Positions 22,733 through 29,655 of a DNA stretch of 40,192 nucleotides are shown piece after piece. Position numbers and translations under genes: made by a program. This DNA is from an uncultured Gemmiger sp. (GTDB lineage Bacteria; Bacillota; Clostridia; Oscillospirales; Ruminococcaceae), in assembly GCA_949295035.1 (NCBI GenBank), contig CASFJO010000006.1, forward strand, positions 1 through 40,192. Direction: 5' to 3'. Numbering within the stretch: position 1 is the stretch's first letter; each line of letters opens with the position of its first letter. The notes beneath the pieces were generated by a model. The model did no database searches. It was given only the letters and a program-made list of their open reading frames with translations, and was not told the DNA's origin.

Positions 22733-23205
22733 TTGCTCAACTCCTTTTCAATTTCTTTCAGCCGGGGCAAAAACGGCCCGTCCTTGGCGCCGTCGGCAAA
22801 ACTCTCATTCAGCGCATGAACGCACAGGGTGGAATCGTACATTCCCACCGTAATGGTGCCCGGGGTGATGGTGATCGAGTTTGCCAGCATGGCTTTGCAC
22901 ACGGTGCTTTCCAGATGGCTGTCAAAAAACACCAGCCGGGGCTTGAGTTCCTTCAGGCTGGGGCTCAGGATCACCCGGATCACATCCAGATTCGCCTTGA
23001 TGATCTCCTTGAACAGCAGCGCGAAATACGCCAGCAGCTTGCCGCTGAGCCGCAGCACCAGCGTTTCGTACTGCACGCTCCACCCGCAGAACCGGATCGC
23101 GAAGGTGCTCAATAAAAAACTGAGCACGATCCCGATCAGGACCAGCTCCAGGGTGATCCGCCCGTTCAGGATCAGCCACAGGGCAAACAGTCCAATCGTA
23201 AACAT
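22729..23205 (-). CDS. mrpE: MrpE/MnhE-like subunit, first gene of the operon
   Basis: The product is 158 residues, the normal length of MnhE. There are one or two N-terminal helices (LFALWLILNGRITLELVLIGIVLSF), a third around ALLFKEIIKANLDVIRVIL, and the soluble C-terminal part with SITITPGTITVGMYDSTLCVHALNE, the family signature. ATG 23205 follows GGGAGG at 9 bases. The leader contains a 12-bp hairpin (23241-23271), and the promoter carries an operator-like palindrome. Confidence 0.88.
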   Translation of the reverse strand: MFTIGLFALWLILNGRITLELVLIGIVLSFLLSTFAIRFCGWSVQYETLVLRLSGKLLAYFALLFKEIIKANLDVIRVILSPSLKELKPRLVFFDSHLESTVCKAMLANSITITPGTITVGMYDSTLCVHALNESFADGAKDGPFLPRLKEIEKELSK

Positions 23206-23240
23206 GCAACGATGCCTCCCGTCCTTCTTTCAATTGATAT

Positions 23241-23271
23241 CGTCCGGAAGGGGTCCTTTCCCTTCCGGACG
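23241..23271 (-). promoter_or_regulatory. Leader hairpin of the ion-pump operon
   Basis: CGTCCGGAAGGG and CCCTTCCGGACG pair perfectly around a 7-base loop between the promoter and mrpE. No U tract follows on either strand. It may be a 5' stabilising hairpin, a protein-binding site, or the weak terminator of the upstream peptidase gene. Confidence 0.5.
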
Positions 23272-23283
23272 AAAATCATCTTA

Positions 23284-23312
23284 ACGCTACTCTTTTGTTC
23301 ACAAAATGTCAA
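23284..23312 (-). promoter_or_regulatory. Promoter of the ion-pump operon with palindrome in the spacer
   Basis: TTGACA (23307-23312, minus strand) and TAGCGT (23284-23289) are 17 bases apart. The spacer holds the perfect palindrome TTTTGT-TC-ACAAAA at 23293-23306, ideally placed for a repressor that blocks polymerase. Confidence 0.55.
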
Positions 23313-23390
23313 TAAATGAAATGACTGTTGTGTGCCGAAAATTACTGCACCACTTTGCGCAAAATCGTCAAAATTGCCTGTACAGCTTCC

Positions 23391-25178
23391 TTATCCTTCC
23401 AGCGGGCGGCAGCGATCGGCCAGCCAGGCGCGTTCCTCCTCGTCCAGCAGGCCGGACAGATCCTCCAGCACCGTCTGATGGAACCGATCCAGCCAGGCGC
23501 GCTCTTCGGCGGTGAGCAGTTCAGGCAGGATGGCCTGCCGGCCGATGGGGCAGCGGGTCAGCGGCTCAAACCCGCAGTACTCCCCGTACTCGGTACGGCA
23601 GCGGGAGACGCAGAGCAGCTCGTTTTCGATGCGGATGCCCATGACGTCGGTCTCGTAGTAGCCGGGCTCGTCGGTCACCACCATGCCGGGCTTGAAGGCC
23701 ACCCGGTCGGACTGGTTCAGCCGGGGCGGAGTTTCATGTACGCCGCCCACAAAGCCCACGCCGTGGCCGGTGCCGCACCGGTAGTCCAGCCCCTCGGCCC
23801 AGAGCGGCCGGCGGGCCGCCAGATCCAGATTTCCGCCGGTGCTGCCCAGCGGGAACACCAGCATGGCCATGTCGATGTGGGCTTTGAGCACCAGGGTGTA
23901 CATCCGCTTCTCCTGGTCGGTCAACGGGCCCAGCGCATAGGTGCGTGTGATGTCGGTGGTGCCATCCCGGTACTGGCCGCCGCAGTCCACCAGCAAAAAG
24001 CCGTGGTCCGCCAGCGGGCTGCAGGTGCCCGGCTCGGCGTGGTAGTGCATCATGGCCGCGTTGGCCCCGCAGGCCGCGATGGCCGAGAAGCTCTCTTCCA
24101 GATATCCTTCGCCTTTGCGGCGGCATTCGATCAGGATGCCCTCAATGTCCGATTCATACAGGGTCTCGCCCGCCGCCCGCCGGCGCTCCAGTTCCCGTTC
24201 AAACCGCACCATCGCGGCGCCGTCCTTTCGGTGGCTGGCCCGGATGCAGGCGATCTCGGTCTCGTTCTTCACCGCCTTCATCCCCTGGATGGGGTCCTGG
24301 CCCTCCTGTACTGTCACGGCGGGATTGGCTTCCAGCGTGCGCCAGAACCGCCAGTTCAGGCTGTCCGGCTCGGTCCGCAGCACCAGCAGAGTGCGCAGAC
24401 CGGCCAGAAATTCCTCCACCTGGCCGTATTCCCGCAGTTCCACGCCGTTCTCAGCCAGGTAGCCGCGCACCGTTTCGTCCACGCGGCTGCCGTCCACAAA
24501 AACCACCGCCCGGCTGCGGTCCACCCAGCACCAGGCCAGAGCGAAGGGGGTGCAGTCCAGATCAAAGGCCCGCAGGTTCAGCAGCCAGGCCACGCTGTCC
24601 AGCCGGCCCACCAGCATGCCGTCGGCTTCGTCTGTCTCCAGGGCCTGGCGCAGCTGCGCCAGCTTCTCCGCGGCGGTCAGGCCGGCCAGTTCACGCCCCA
24701 GCACAAAGCAGGGGGTGGCGGGCATGGGCGGGCGGTCCGGCCAGCACTGACCGGGCAGGTCCATGTCCTCCACCTTCACGCCCCGCTTGTCCAGAGCCTT
24801 CTGCAGCCGCCGAACCTGAGCGGTGGGGGTCACGGCCCCGTCTACAGCCAGCACATCCCCGCTGCTCAGCACCCGGGCCAGGTATTCCTCCACCGTAGGT
24901 ACGCCGGGCAGGCCCATCCGCTGCAGTTCGATGCCGCTGCCTTCCAGCTGGTGTTCCGCCTGCACAAAATACCGGCCGTCCACCCAGAGCGCCGCCCCGG
25001 TCAGGGTCACCGCCAGGGTGCCCACACTGCCGGTGAAGCCGGAAAAATACCGGCGGGCGGCCCAGTGGTCGGGCAGATATTCGCTGGCGTGCGGGTCGCT
25101 GGAGGGGATCAGGCAGCCTGCCGCGCCGGCTTTCTCCATACAGGCCCGCAGCCGGGCCAATCGTTCCATCGTTTCCAT
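23391..25178 (-). CDS. Xaa-Pro aminopeptidase, M24B family
   Basis: The 595-residue product has the three-part form of long M24B aminopeptidases: two creatinase-N-like domains (to about residue 300), then the pita-bread catalytic domain. All five metal ligands are present: Asp398 in LVDCGGQYRDG, Asp409 in TTDITRT, His472 in GTGHGVG, Glu504 in VTDEPGYY and Glu518 in IRIENE. It removes the N-terminal residue from peptides with Pro in second place, in the cytoplasm. ATG 25178 is chosen with GGAGG at 10 bases; a nearer ATG at 25186 is out of frame. It may read on into the mrp operon 186 bases downstream. Confidence 0.9.
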   Translation of the reverse strand: METMERLARLRACMEKAGAAGCLIPSSDPHASEYLPDHWAARRYFSGFTGSVGTLAVTLTGAALWVDGRYFVQAEHQLEGSGIELQRMGLPGVPTVEEYLARVLSSGDVLAVDGAVTPTAQVRRLQKALDKRGVKVEDMDLPGQCWPDRPPMPATPCFVLGRELAGLTAAEKLAQLRQALETDEADGMLVGRLDSVAWLLNLRAFDLDCTPFALAWCWVDRSRAVVFVDGSRVDETVRGYLAENGVELREYGQVEEFLAGLRTLLVLRTEPDSLNWRFWRTLEANPAVTVQEGQDPIQGMKAVKNETEIACIRASHRKDGAAMVRFERELERRRAAGETLYESDIEGILIECRRKGEGYLEESFSAIAACGANAAMMHYHAEPGTCSPLADHGFLLVDCGGQYRDGTTDITRTYALGPLTDQEKRMYTLVLKAHIDMAMLVFPLGSTGGNLDLAARRPLWAEGLDYRCGTGHGVGFVGGVHETPPRLNQSDRVAFKPGMVVTDEPGYYETDVMGIRIENELLCVSRCRTEYGEYCGFEPLTRCPIGRQAILPELLTAEERAWLDRFHQTVLEDLSGLLDEEERAWLADRCRPLEG

Positions 25179-25258
25179 CAATCATACACCTCCGGTTGAT
25201 TCTGCTGCCTGTTATAGTAGCACGTCCGGGCCCGGTAGTAAAGCGTCTGTTTGTCCTC

Positions 25259-25286
25259 TTGACAAAAGAGATATAATAGGTATAGT
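25259..25286 (+). promoter_or_regulatory. Promoter of the G3E GTPase genes
   Basis: TTGACA (25259-25264) with TATAGT (25281-25286) at 16 bases; a second option is TATAAT at 25272-25277 with TTTGTC at 25250. An AATAGG/CCTATT dyad (25275-25280 and 25292-25297) covers the start region and could bind a metal-sensing repressor, but it does not look like a standard Zur box. Confidence 0.5.
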
Positions 25287-25321
25287 TCATTCCTATTTAA
25301 TATAGCAAAGGTGGATGTACC

Positions 25322-26560
25322 ATGACCAAGATCGATATTTTTTCCGGTTTTCTCGGCGCGGGCAAAACCACGCTGATCAAAAAGCTGATTGCGGAGGCGT
25401 TTTCCGGCCAGAAGCTGGTACTGATCGAGAACGAGTTTGGCGAGATCGGCATTGACGGAGGTTTTCTGAAAGAGGCGGGTATTCAGATCACCGAGATGAA
25501 TTCCGGCTGCATCTGCTGCAGCCTTGTGGGGGATTTCCGCACCGCGCTGGAAAAGGTGGTGGAGACCTATCACCCTGACCGCATCCTGATCGAGCCCTCC
25601 GGCGTGGGCAAACTCAGCGACGTGACCCGCGCCGTGCAGGGGGTGGCCGATCATCTGGATGTGGAACTGAACGCCTTCGTCACGGTGGCCGACGTGAACA
25701 AGGTCAAACTGTATATGAAGAATTTCGGCGAGTTCTACAACGACCAGATCGAGCACGCCGGCACCATCCTGCTGAGCCGTACCGGCAGCGCCGACCCGGC
25801 CAAGGTAGAGGCGGCCGCCGCGATGCTGCGGGAGAAAAACCCCGGCGCCACCATCGTGACCACCGATTGGGATCAGCTCACCGGTGCTCAGATCCTGGAG
25901 GCCATGGAGGGCCGGCCCAGCCTGAGCCAGCAGCTGCTGGCTCAGGTGGAGCAGGAGGAGCACGAACACCATCACGAGCATGAGGGCCACGACCACTGCG
26001 GCTGCGATCACGACCATGAGGAGCATGAGCACCATCACGAACATGAGGGCCACGACCACTGCGGCTGCGATCATGACCATGAGGAGCACGAACACCATCA
26101 CGAGCATGAGGGCCATGACCACTGCGGCTGCGATCACGACCATGAGGAGCACGAACACCATCACGAGCATGAGGGCCACGACCACTGCGGCTGCGATCAC
26201 GACCATGAGGAGCATGAGCACCATCACGACCACGGCGAGGGCTGCAGCTGCGGCTGCCACGACCACGAGCATCACCACCATCATGCCGACGAGGTGTTCA
26301 CCAGCTGGGGCAAGGAGACACCGGTGCGGTTTACCAAGACCCAGCTGGAGTTCGACCTGCAGGCGCTGGACAGCGGGGAGTTTGGCGCGGTGCTGCGGGC
26401 CAAAGGCATCCTGCCCGGCGAGGACGGGGTGTGGTACCACTTCGACTATGTTCCCGGCGAGTGGCAGGTACGCACCGGCGCGGCGGATGTTACCGGCCGT
26501 CTGTGCGTGATCGGCAGCAAGCTGGACGAGGCCGGCCTGACCCGGCTGTTCGGCGTGTAA
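25322..26560 (+). CDS. G3E (CobW/COG0523) GTPase metallochaperone with His-rich repeats
   Basis: The product is 412 residues. The N-terminal GTPase has P-loop GFLGAGKT (9-16), the metal-binding GCICC (62-66; CxCC motif) and Walker B LIEPSG. Residues 213 to about 315 form a His/Glu/Asp/Cys-rich insert: four exact-length 21-residue repeats (core HHHEHEGHDHCGCDHDH) plus a partial fifth ending CSCGCHDHEHHHHH, about 48 His in all. The CobW C-terminal domain follows (about 320-412). Members deliver or store Zn, Co or Ni and are often induced by zinc shortage. The next gene is another G3E protein 14 bases away. Confidence 0.88.
   Translation: MTKIDIFSGFLGAGKTTLIKKLIAEAFSGQKLVLIENEFGEIGIDGGFLKEAGIQITEMNSGCICCSLVGDFRTALEKVVETYHPDRILIEPSGVGKLSDVTRAVQGVADHLDVELNAFVTVADVNKVKLYMKNFGEFYNDQIEHAGTILLSRTGSADPAKVEAAAAMLREKNPGATIVTTDWDQLTGAQILEAMEGRPSLSQQLLAQVEQEEHEHHHEHEGHDHCGCDHDHEEHEHHHEHEGHDHCGCDHDHEEHEHHHEHEGHDHCGCDHDHEEHEHHHEHEGHDHCGCDHDHEEHEHHHDHGEGCSCGCHDHEHHHHHADEVFTSWGKETPVRFTKTQLEFDLQALDSGEFGAVLRAKGILPGEDGVWYHFDYVPGEWQVRTGAADVTGRLCVIGSKLDEAGLTRLFGV
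25958..26236 (+). repeat. 63-bp tandem repeats coding for His-rich units
   Basis: Four full units start at 25958, 26021, 26084 and 26147, with a partial fifth from 26210. Units differ only at a few synonymous third positions (GAA/GAG, CAC/CAT), so the array expanded recently or is kept even by recombination. Length change would stay in frame. Confidence 0.92.
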
Positions 26561-26573
26561 GAAGGAGCGCGTC

Positions 26574-27527
26574 ATGAAAGAGATTCCTGTTTATCTGTTC
26601 GTGGGTTTTCTGGAAAGCGGCAAGACCAGTTTTATCCAGGAGACGCTGCAGGATCCCCAGTTTGACAGCGGCGACAAGACCCTGTTGCTGGTCTGTGAAG
26701 AGGGGGAAGAGGAGTACCGGCCGGAGGAATTTGCGTTCGGCGGGGTATCGGTGGAGACGATCGGAGAAAGTTCCGAGATGAACGCACCGCATCTGGAGGA
26801 ACTGGTGAAAAAGACCGGGGCCACCCGGGTGCTGGTGGAGTATAACGGCATGTGGATGATCCAGGAACTGCTGGACGCCATGCCCAGGAACTGGGTGCTG
26901 TACCAGTGCATCGCCACCGCCGACGGCACCACCTTCTCGATGTATTTTGAAAATATGCGCCAGCTGATGCTGGACAAGTTTGCCCTGTCCGAACTGCTGG
27001 TGGTCAACCGGGCGGAGGCCGTCAGGAGCGACGAGGCCCGCCAGGCGATCCACAAAGCGGTGCGCCAGGCCAGCCGCAAATGCGACATCGCCTACGAGTA
27101 CGCCGACGGAAGCGTGGAGTACGACGAGATCGAGGACCCGCTGCCCTACGACCTGGAAGCGGAGGTTGTGCAGATCGCCGACGAGGATTTCGGCGTTTTT
27201 TATCTGGACTGCAACCAGAATCCCGACCGGTACGATGGAAAGACGGTGCGTTTCACCGCCCAGGTCTGCCTGAGCCGGCGGGCAGGCCAGGGGGCGTTCG
27301 TTCCCGGCCGCTTTGCCATGACCTGCTGCGTGCAGGACATTCAGTTTGTGGGCTTTCCCTGCAAATACGACCATTGCGACCAGCTGACCGAGCGCAGCTG
27401 GATCACCCTGACCGCCCGGCTGCGGATCAAGTACCATCCGCTCTACCGGGGCGAGGGCCCGGTGCTCACCGCGCTGGAGGTCGGCCCCGCCAGGGAGCCC
27501 GACGACGATGTGGTGACCTTTAGCTGA
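26574..27527 (+). CDS. G3E-type GTPase fused to a YcgQ/TIGR03943-like domain
   Basis: The product is 317 residues. The N-terminal half is a G3E-like P-loop domain: YLFVGFLESGKTSFI with the P-loop at 11-18 and a Walker B-like VLVEYNGMW. The CxCC metal motif of the upstream protein is missing. The C-terminal part (about 185-317) has RFAMTCCVQDIQFVGFPCKY, which resembles the TCC-AD-x2-G motif region of YcgQ/TIGR03943 proteins. These usually pair with a YcgR-type permease in metal-related operons. AAGGAG precedes the ATG, 13 bases after the previous stop. A partner in metal transfer with the His-rich GTPase is inferred from adjacency and family. Confidence 0.65.
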   Translation: MKEIPVYLFVGFLESGKTSFIQETLQDPQFDSGDKTLLLVCEEGEEEYRPEEFAFGGVSVETIGESSEMNAPHLEELVKKTGATRVLVEYNGMWMIQELLDAMPRNWVLYQCIATADGTTFSMYFENMRQLMLDKFALSELLVVNRAEAVRSDEARQAIHKAVRQASRKCDIAYEYADGSVEYDEIEDPLPYDLEAEVVQIADEDFGVFYLDCNQNPDRYDGKTVRFTAQVCLSRRAGQGAFVPGRFAMTCCVQDIQFVGFPCKYDHCDQLTERSWITLTARLRIKYHPLYRGEGPVLTALEVGPAREPDDDVVTFS

Positions 27528-27538
27528 ACACGCTCCGC

Positions 27539-27568
27539 TTGCGGTCGGTGTGCCGGATGTGGTATACT
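27539..27568 (+). promoter_or_regulatory. Extended -10 promoter of the two small genes
   Basis: TGGTATACT (27560-27568) with TTGCGG (27539-27544) 18 bases upstream of the hexamer. It lies between the GTPase stop and the ATG at 27619. Confidence 0.65.
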
Positions 27569-27618
27569 GATACTCAAATCGGTACAAACCTCGCAGATAA
27601 AGGAGGCGGGCCGCCATC

Positions 27619-27942
27619 ATGGGCTTTATTCGTCGGATGCTGGCTATTGCACTGGGGCTGGGCGCCAGCGCACTGGCTGTCAAGATTTTGCAGGATTACA
27701 ACAAGGACCGGTATATCGAAGGGGAGTTTGTGGAACTGTCCGGCCGGGAGGGGGAGACGGAACATCCGGCGCCCGCCGAGCCGGTACGCCCCGTCGCTGT
27801 ACCGGACGCGGGCCCTAACGTAAATCCGGTCACGCTGGGCACGGCCCAGCGCCCGTTGGATGAAAACGGCCGGCTGGACCCTACCCGCATCGCCGATCCG
27901 GCGGATTTTGGCGACTGGGACGATCTGGGCTGCCAGGGCTGA
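27619..27942 (+). CDS. Small membrane-anchored protein, unknown
   Basis: The product is 107 residues. One N-terminal hydrophobic helix (about residues 6-24, RMLAIALGLGASALAVKIL) is followed by a polar acidic tail rich in Pro, Asp and Glu, ending ADFGDWDDLGCQG. There is no lipobox. The ATG follows AAAGGAGG, and a promoter lies at 27539-27568. It is paired with the zinc-ribbon gene 18 bases downstream. No family recognised. Confidence 0.6.
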   Translation: MGFIRRMLAIALGLGASALAVKILQDYNKDRYIEGEFVELSGREGETEHPAPAEPVRPVAVPDAGPNVNPVTLGTAQRPLDENGRLDPTRIADPADFGDWDDLGCQG

Positions 27943-27960
27943 TATAAGGAGGCGCTGACC

Positions 27961-28257
27961 ATGCTGAGCAACTGGAACGTAGACAAGACCAAGCTGGAAA
28001 AGCAGCAGAAGGAACTGAAAGAGTCGATGCAGTTCACCTATGTGGGCCATGGCCCCAAGGCCACCGGCTTTCTCTCCAAGACCTTCAAGCGCAAGCCGGG
28101 GCTGTACGCCCGCTGCACCACCTGCGGCTACTATATGCCGCTGGACGCCCGCGGGGAGGAACGCTGCATCTGCGGCAACCTGTACCGCACCGAGCATGAC
28201 TTTCGCCATGAACTGCCCGCCAGCGAGATCGAGATCTTCAAAGGCACGAAAAAATGA
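27961..28257 (+). CDS. Small zinc-ribbon protein, unknown
   Basis: The product is 98 residues and soluble. A charged N-terminal helix (TKLEKQQKELKESM) leads to RCTTCGYYM (Cys at about 52 and 55) and RCICG (Cys at about 69 and 71), two Cys pairs about 13 residues apart that look like a zinc ribbon. AAGGAGG stands before the ATG. It is co-transcribed with the anchored protein at 27619 and ends at a strong terminator. Role unknown; DNA, RNA or protein binding are all possible. Confidence 0.6.
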   Translation: MLSNWNVDKTKLEKQQKELKESMQFTYVGHGPKATGFLSKTFKRKPGLYARCTTCGYYMPLDARGEERCICGNLYRTEHDFRHELPASEIEIFKGTKK

Positions 28258-28294
28258 AAAAACCCGGCCCGCGCCGATGCGCGGGCCGGGTTTT
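28257..28294. terminator. Two-way terminator
   Basis: AAAACCCGGCCCGCGC, loop CGAT and GCGCGGGCCGGGTTTT form a perfect 16-bp stem between convergent genes. Confidence 0.88.
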
Positions 28295-28299
28295 ATGCG

Positions 28300-28935
28300 T
28301 CAGCCCATTTTGGAATAGCCAAATCCGTTGACCAGAGCGTCGATCTTGACGCCCTGGCGGCAGAAGGGGCATTCGTGGTAGCTGTAACTGTGATAATCCG
28401 GCAGTTCCTCCTGGTTAAAGACCGAGACCACCGGGATACCGTCCACCTCATCGGTAGAACTGTAGATGGCGGACAGGCCCGCGATCTTGCCGCCGTAATA
28501 CTGCACACACTCCATGCTTTTGTGAATCGTAATGCCGCTGGACACCGAGGCCATCAGGATCAACACATTTTTGCCCCGGATCATGGGCATGGTGTTGTCC
28601 CGGAAGATCAGCTGGCTGTTGGAGTTGTACTCCGGGGTCAGCACGTAGATGGTCTCGTGCGCGTTCAGGCTCATGAAGCCGGAACTGGTCAGTTCCTTGG
28701 CCAAACAGGTGCCGATTACCTGGGTATCATCCAGACAGAGGATGGTGTCCACGATAGTGCTGCTGCGGTAGTGCATCACCAGTTCCCGCGCCACGGCCTC
28801 CGCTTCCTTCAGGCGGGTCTTGAGGGTCGTGATGTCGATGTAGTAATTGGTGTGGCTGTGGTTGGTCACAAAATGGCCGTGGGCGTACTTGAGTTCCAGG
28901 TTGCTCTTGCGGGTGCGGATACGATGAAATTCCAT
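28300..28935 (-). CDS. Phosphoribosyltransferase-fold protein with altered PRPP loop
   Basis: The 211-residue product has the general order of a type I PRTase: an N-terminal hood region, a strand and helix DTILCLDDTQVIGTCLAKEL (about residues 63-82), then KNVLILMASVSSGITIHKSME (122-142), where the PRPP loop belongs, and GLSAIYSS. That loop normally reads VLVVDDVxTTG; here the acidic pair is MA and the tail is VSSG. A C-terminal CPFC pair (189-192) follows. The likely relative is orotate PRTase, but PRPP binding is doubtful. ATG 28935 follows GGAGG; the longer in-frame start reads through that site. Confidence 0.6.
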   Translation of the reverse strand: MEFHRIRTRKSNLELKYAHGHFVTNHSHTNYYIDITTLKTRLKEAEAVARELVMHYRSSTIVDTILCLDDTQVIGTCLAKELTSSGFMSLNAHETIYVLTPEYNSNSQLIFRDNTMPMIRGKNVLILMASVSSGITIHKSMECVQYYGGKIAGLSAIYSSTDEVDGIPVVSVFNQEELPDYHSYSYHECPFCRQGVKIDALVNGFGYSKMG

Positions 28936-28952
28936 GGTTACCTCCTGCTGCC

Positions 28953-28990
28953 AAAGGCGTTTCACAGCAGCCTGCGAAACGCCTTTTTTT
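28953..28990 (+). terminator. Intrinsic terminator in plus-strand orientation upstream of the PRTase-like gene
   Basis: AAAGGCGTTTC and GAAACGCCTTT pair around a 12-base loop and are followed by a T7 run on the plus strand. It would stop transcripts entering the coaD region from the left; on the minus strand it forms a leader hairpin just before the ribosome-binding site of the gene at 28300-28935. Confidence 0.7.
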
Positions 28991-29044
28991 TATTATACCG
29001 CCCCGCCCCGGGAAAGAACAAGATGCGCCCTTGACAAAAAAATA

Positions 29045-29073
29045 TTGAAAAATTCGTGAGAATCGTGTACAAC
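29045..29073 (+). promoter_or_regulatory. Probable promoter of coaD
   Basis: TTGAAA (29045-29050) and TACAAC (29068-29073) are 17 bases apart. A consensus TTGACA at 29030 lacks a -10 at the right distance. Confidence 0.45.
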
Positions 29074-29120
29074 AATAATAGGGGAATTTGGCCCCAATTC
29101 CTCTAAAGGAGGGCATTTCT

Positions 29121-29606
29121 ATGATCACCGCGGTGTATCCCGGCAGCTTTGATCCGGTCACGCTGGGCCACATGGATATCATTCGCCGGGCCTCCCGGGT
29201 GGTGGACCGGCTGGTCATCGGCATCCTGATCAACAAAAAAAAGACCCCGCTTTTCACCACCGAGGAGCGGCTGGATATGCTGCGCCATTCGGTACAGGAG
29301 TTTCCCAATGTGACGGTGCAGACCTTCGACGGCCTTACCGTGGAATTTGCCAAACAGAACGGCGCGTCCCTGATCATCCGGGGCTTGCGGGCGGTCACTG
29401 ATTTCGAGAGCGAGATGCAGATCGCCCAGACCAACCGGGTGATCGAACCCTCGGTGGATACCATGTTCTTTACCACCAGCCTGCAGTATGCCTATCTGTC
29501 CTCCACCATGGCCAAGGAGGTGGCCAGCTACGGCAGCGACGTGTCCCATTTTGTCAACCCCTATGTGGCGGAATGTCTGAAACGCAAGTTTGCAAAAAAA
29601 GTGTGA
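29121..29606 (+). CDS. coaD: Phosphopantetheine adenylyltransferase
   Basis: The product is 161 residues, standard length. It transfers AMP from ATP to 4'-phosphopantetheine, the step before the last in CoA synthesis. GSFDPVTLGHMDII (8-21) has the TxGH nucleotide motif, IIRGLRAVTDFESEMQ is the substrate and ATP-binding helix, and LSSTMAKEVASYG matches the C-terminal ISSTxVKE signature. ATG 29121 has AAAGGAGG at 8 bases, while the longer open frame upstream lacks one. It is monocistronic and convergent with tsaD. Confidence 0.95.
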   Translation: MITAVYPGSFDPVTLGHMDIIRRASRVVDRLVIGILINKKKTPLFTTEERLDMLRHSVQEFPNVTVQTFDGLTVEFAKQNGASLIIRGLRAVTDFESEMQIAQTNRVIEPSVDTMFFTTSLQYAYLSSTMAKEVASYGSDVSHFVNPYVAECLKRKFAKKV

Positions 29607-29610
29607 CCCA

Positions 29611-29654
29611 AACGCAACACGCGCCCTCCCGGCCGGGAGGGCGCGTTTCGTTTG
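29611..29654. terminator. Two-way terminator between coaD and tsaD
   Basis: CGCGCCCTCCC and GGGAGGGCGCG form an 11-bp stem with loop GGCC, flanked by A-rich and T-rich runs (TTTCGTTT). Confidence 0.8.
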
Positions 29655-29655
29655 G

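Noticed and set aside
14083-23205. Reading the operon as respiratory complex I (nuo)
   Set aside because: MrpE, F, G and the MnhB domain are specific to Mrp/Mbh, and no peripheral Nuo subunits are present.
25958-26236. The regular 63-bp repeats as a CRISPR array
   Set aside because: There are no variable spacers; the units are contiguous, in frame and coding.
25178-26575. 465-residue minus-strand Val/Ala/Met-rich frame
   Set aside because: It is the complement of the His-codon repeats of the CobW-type gene and has no start signal.
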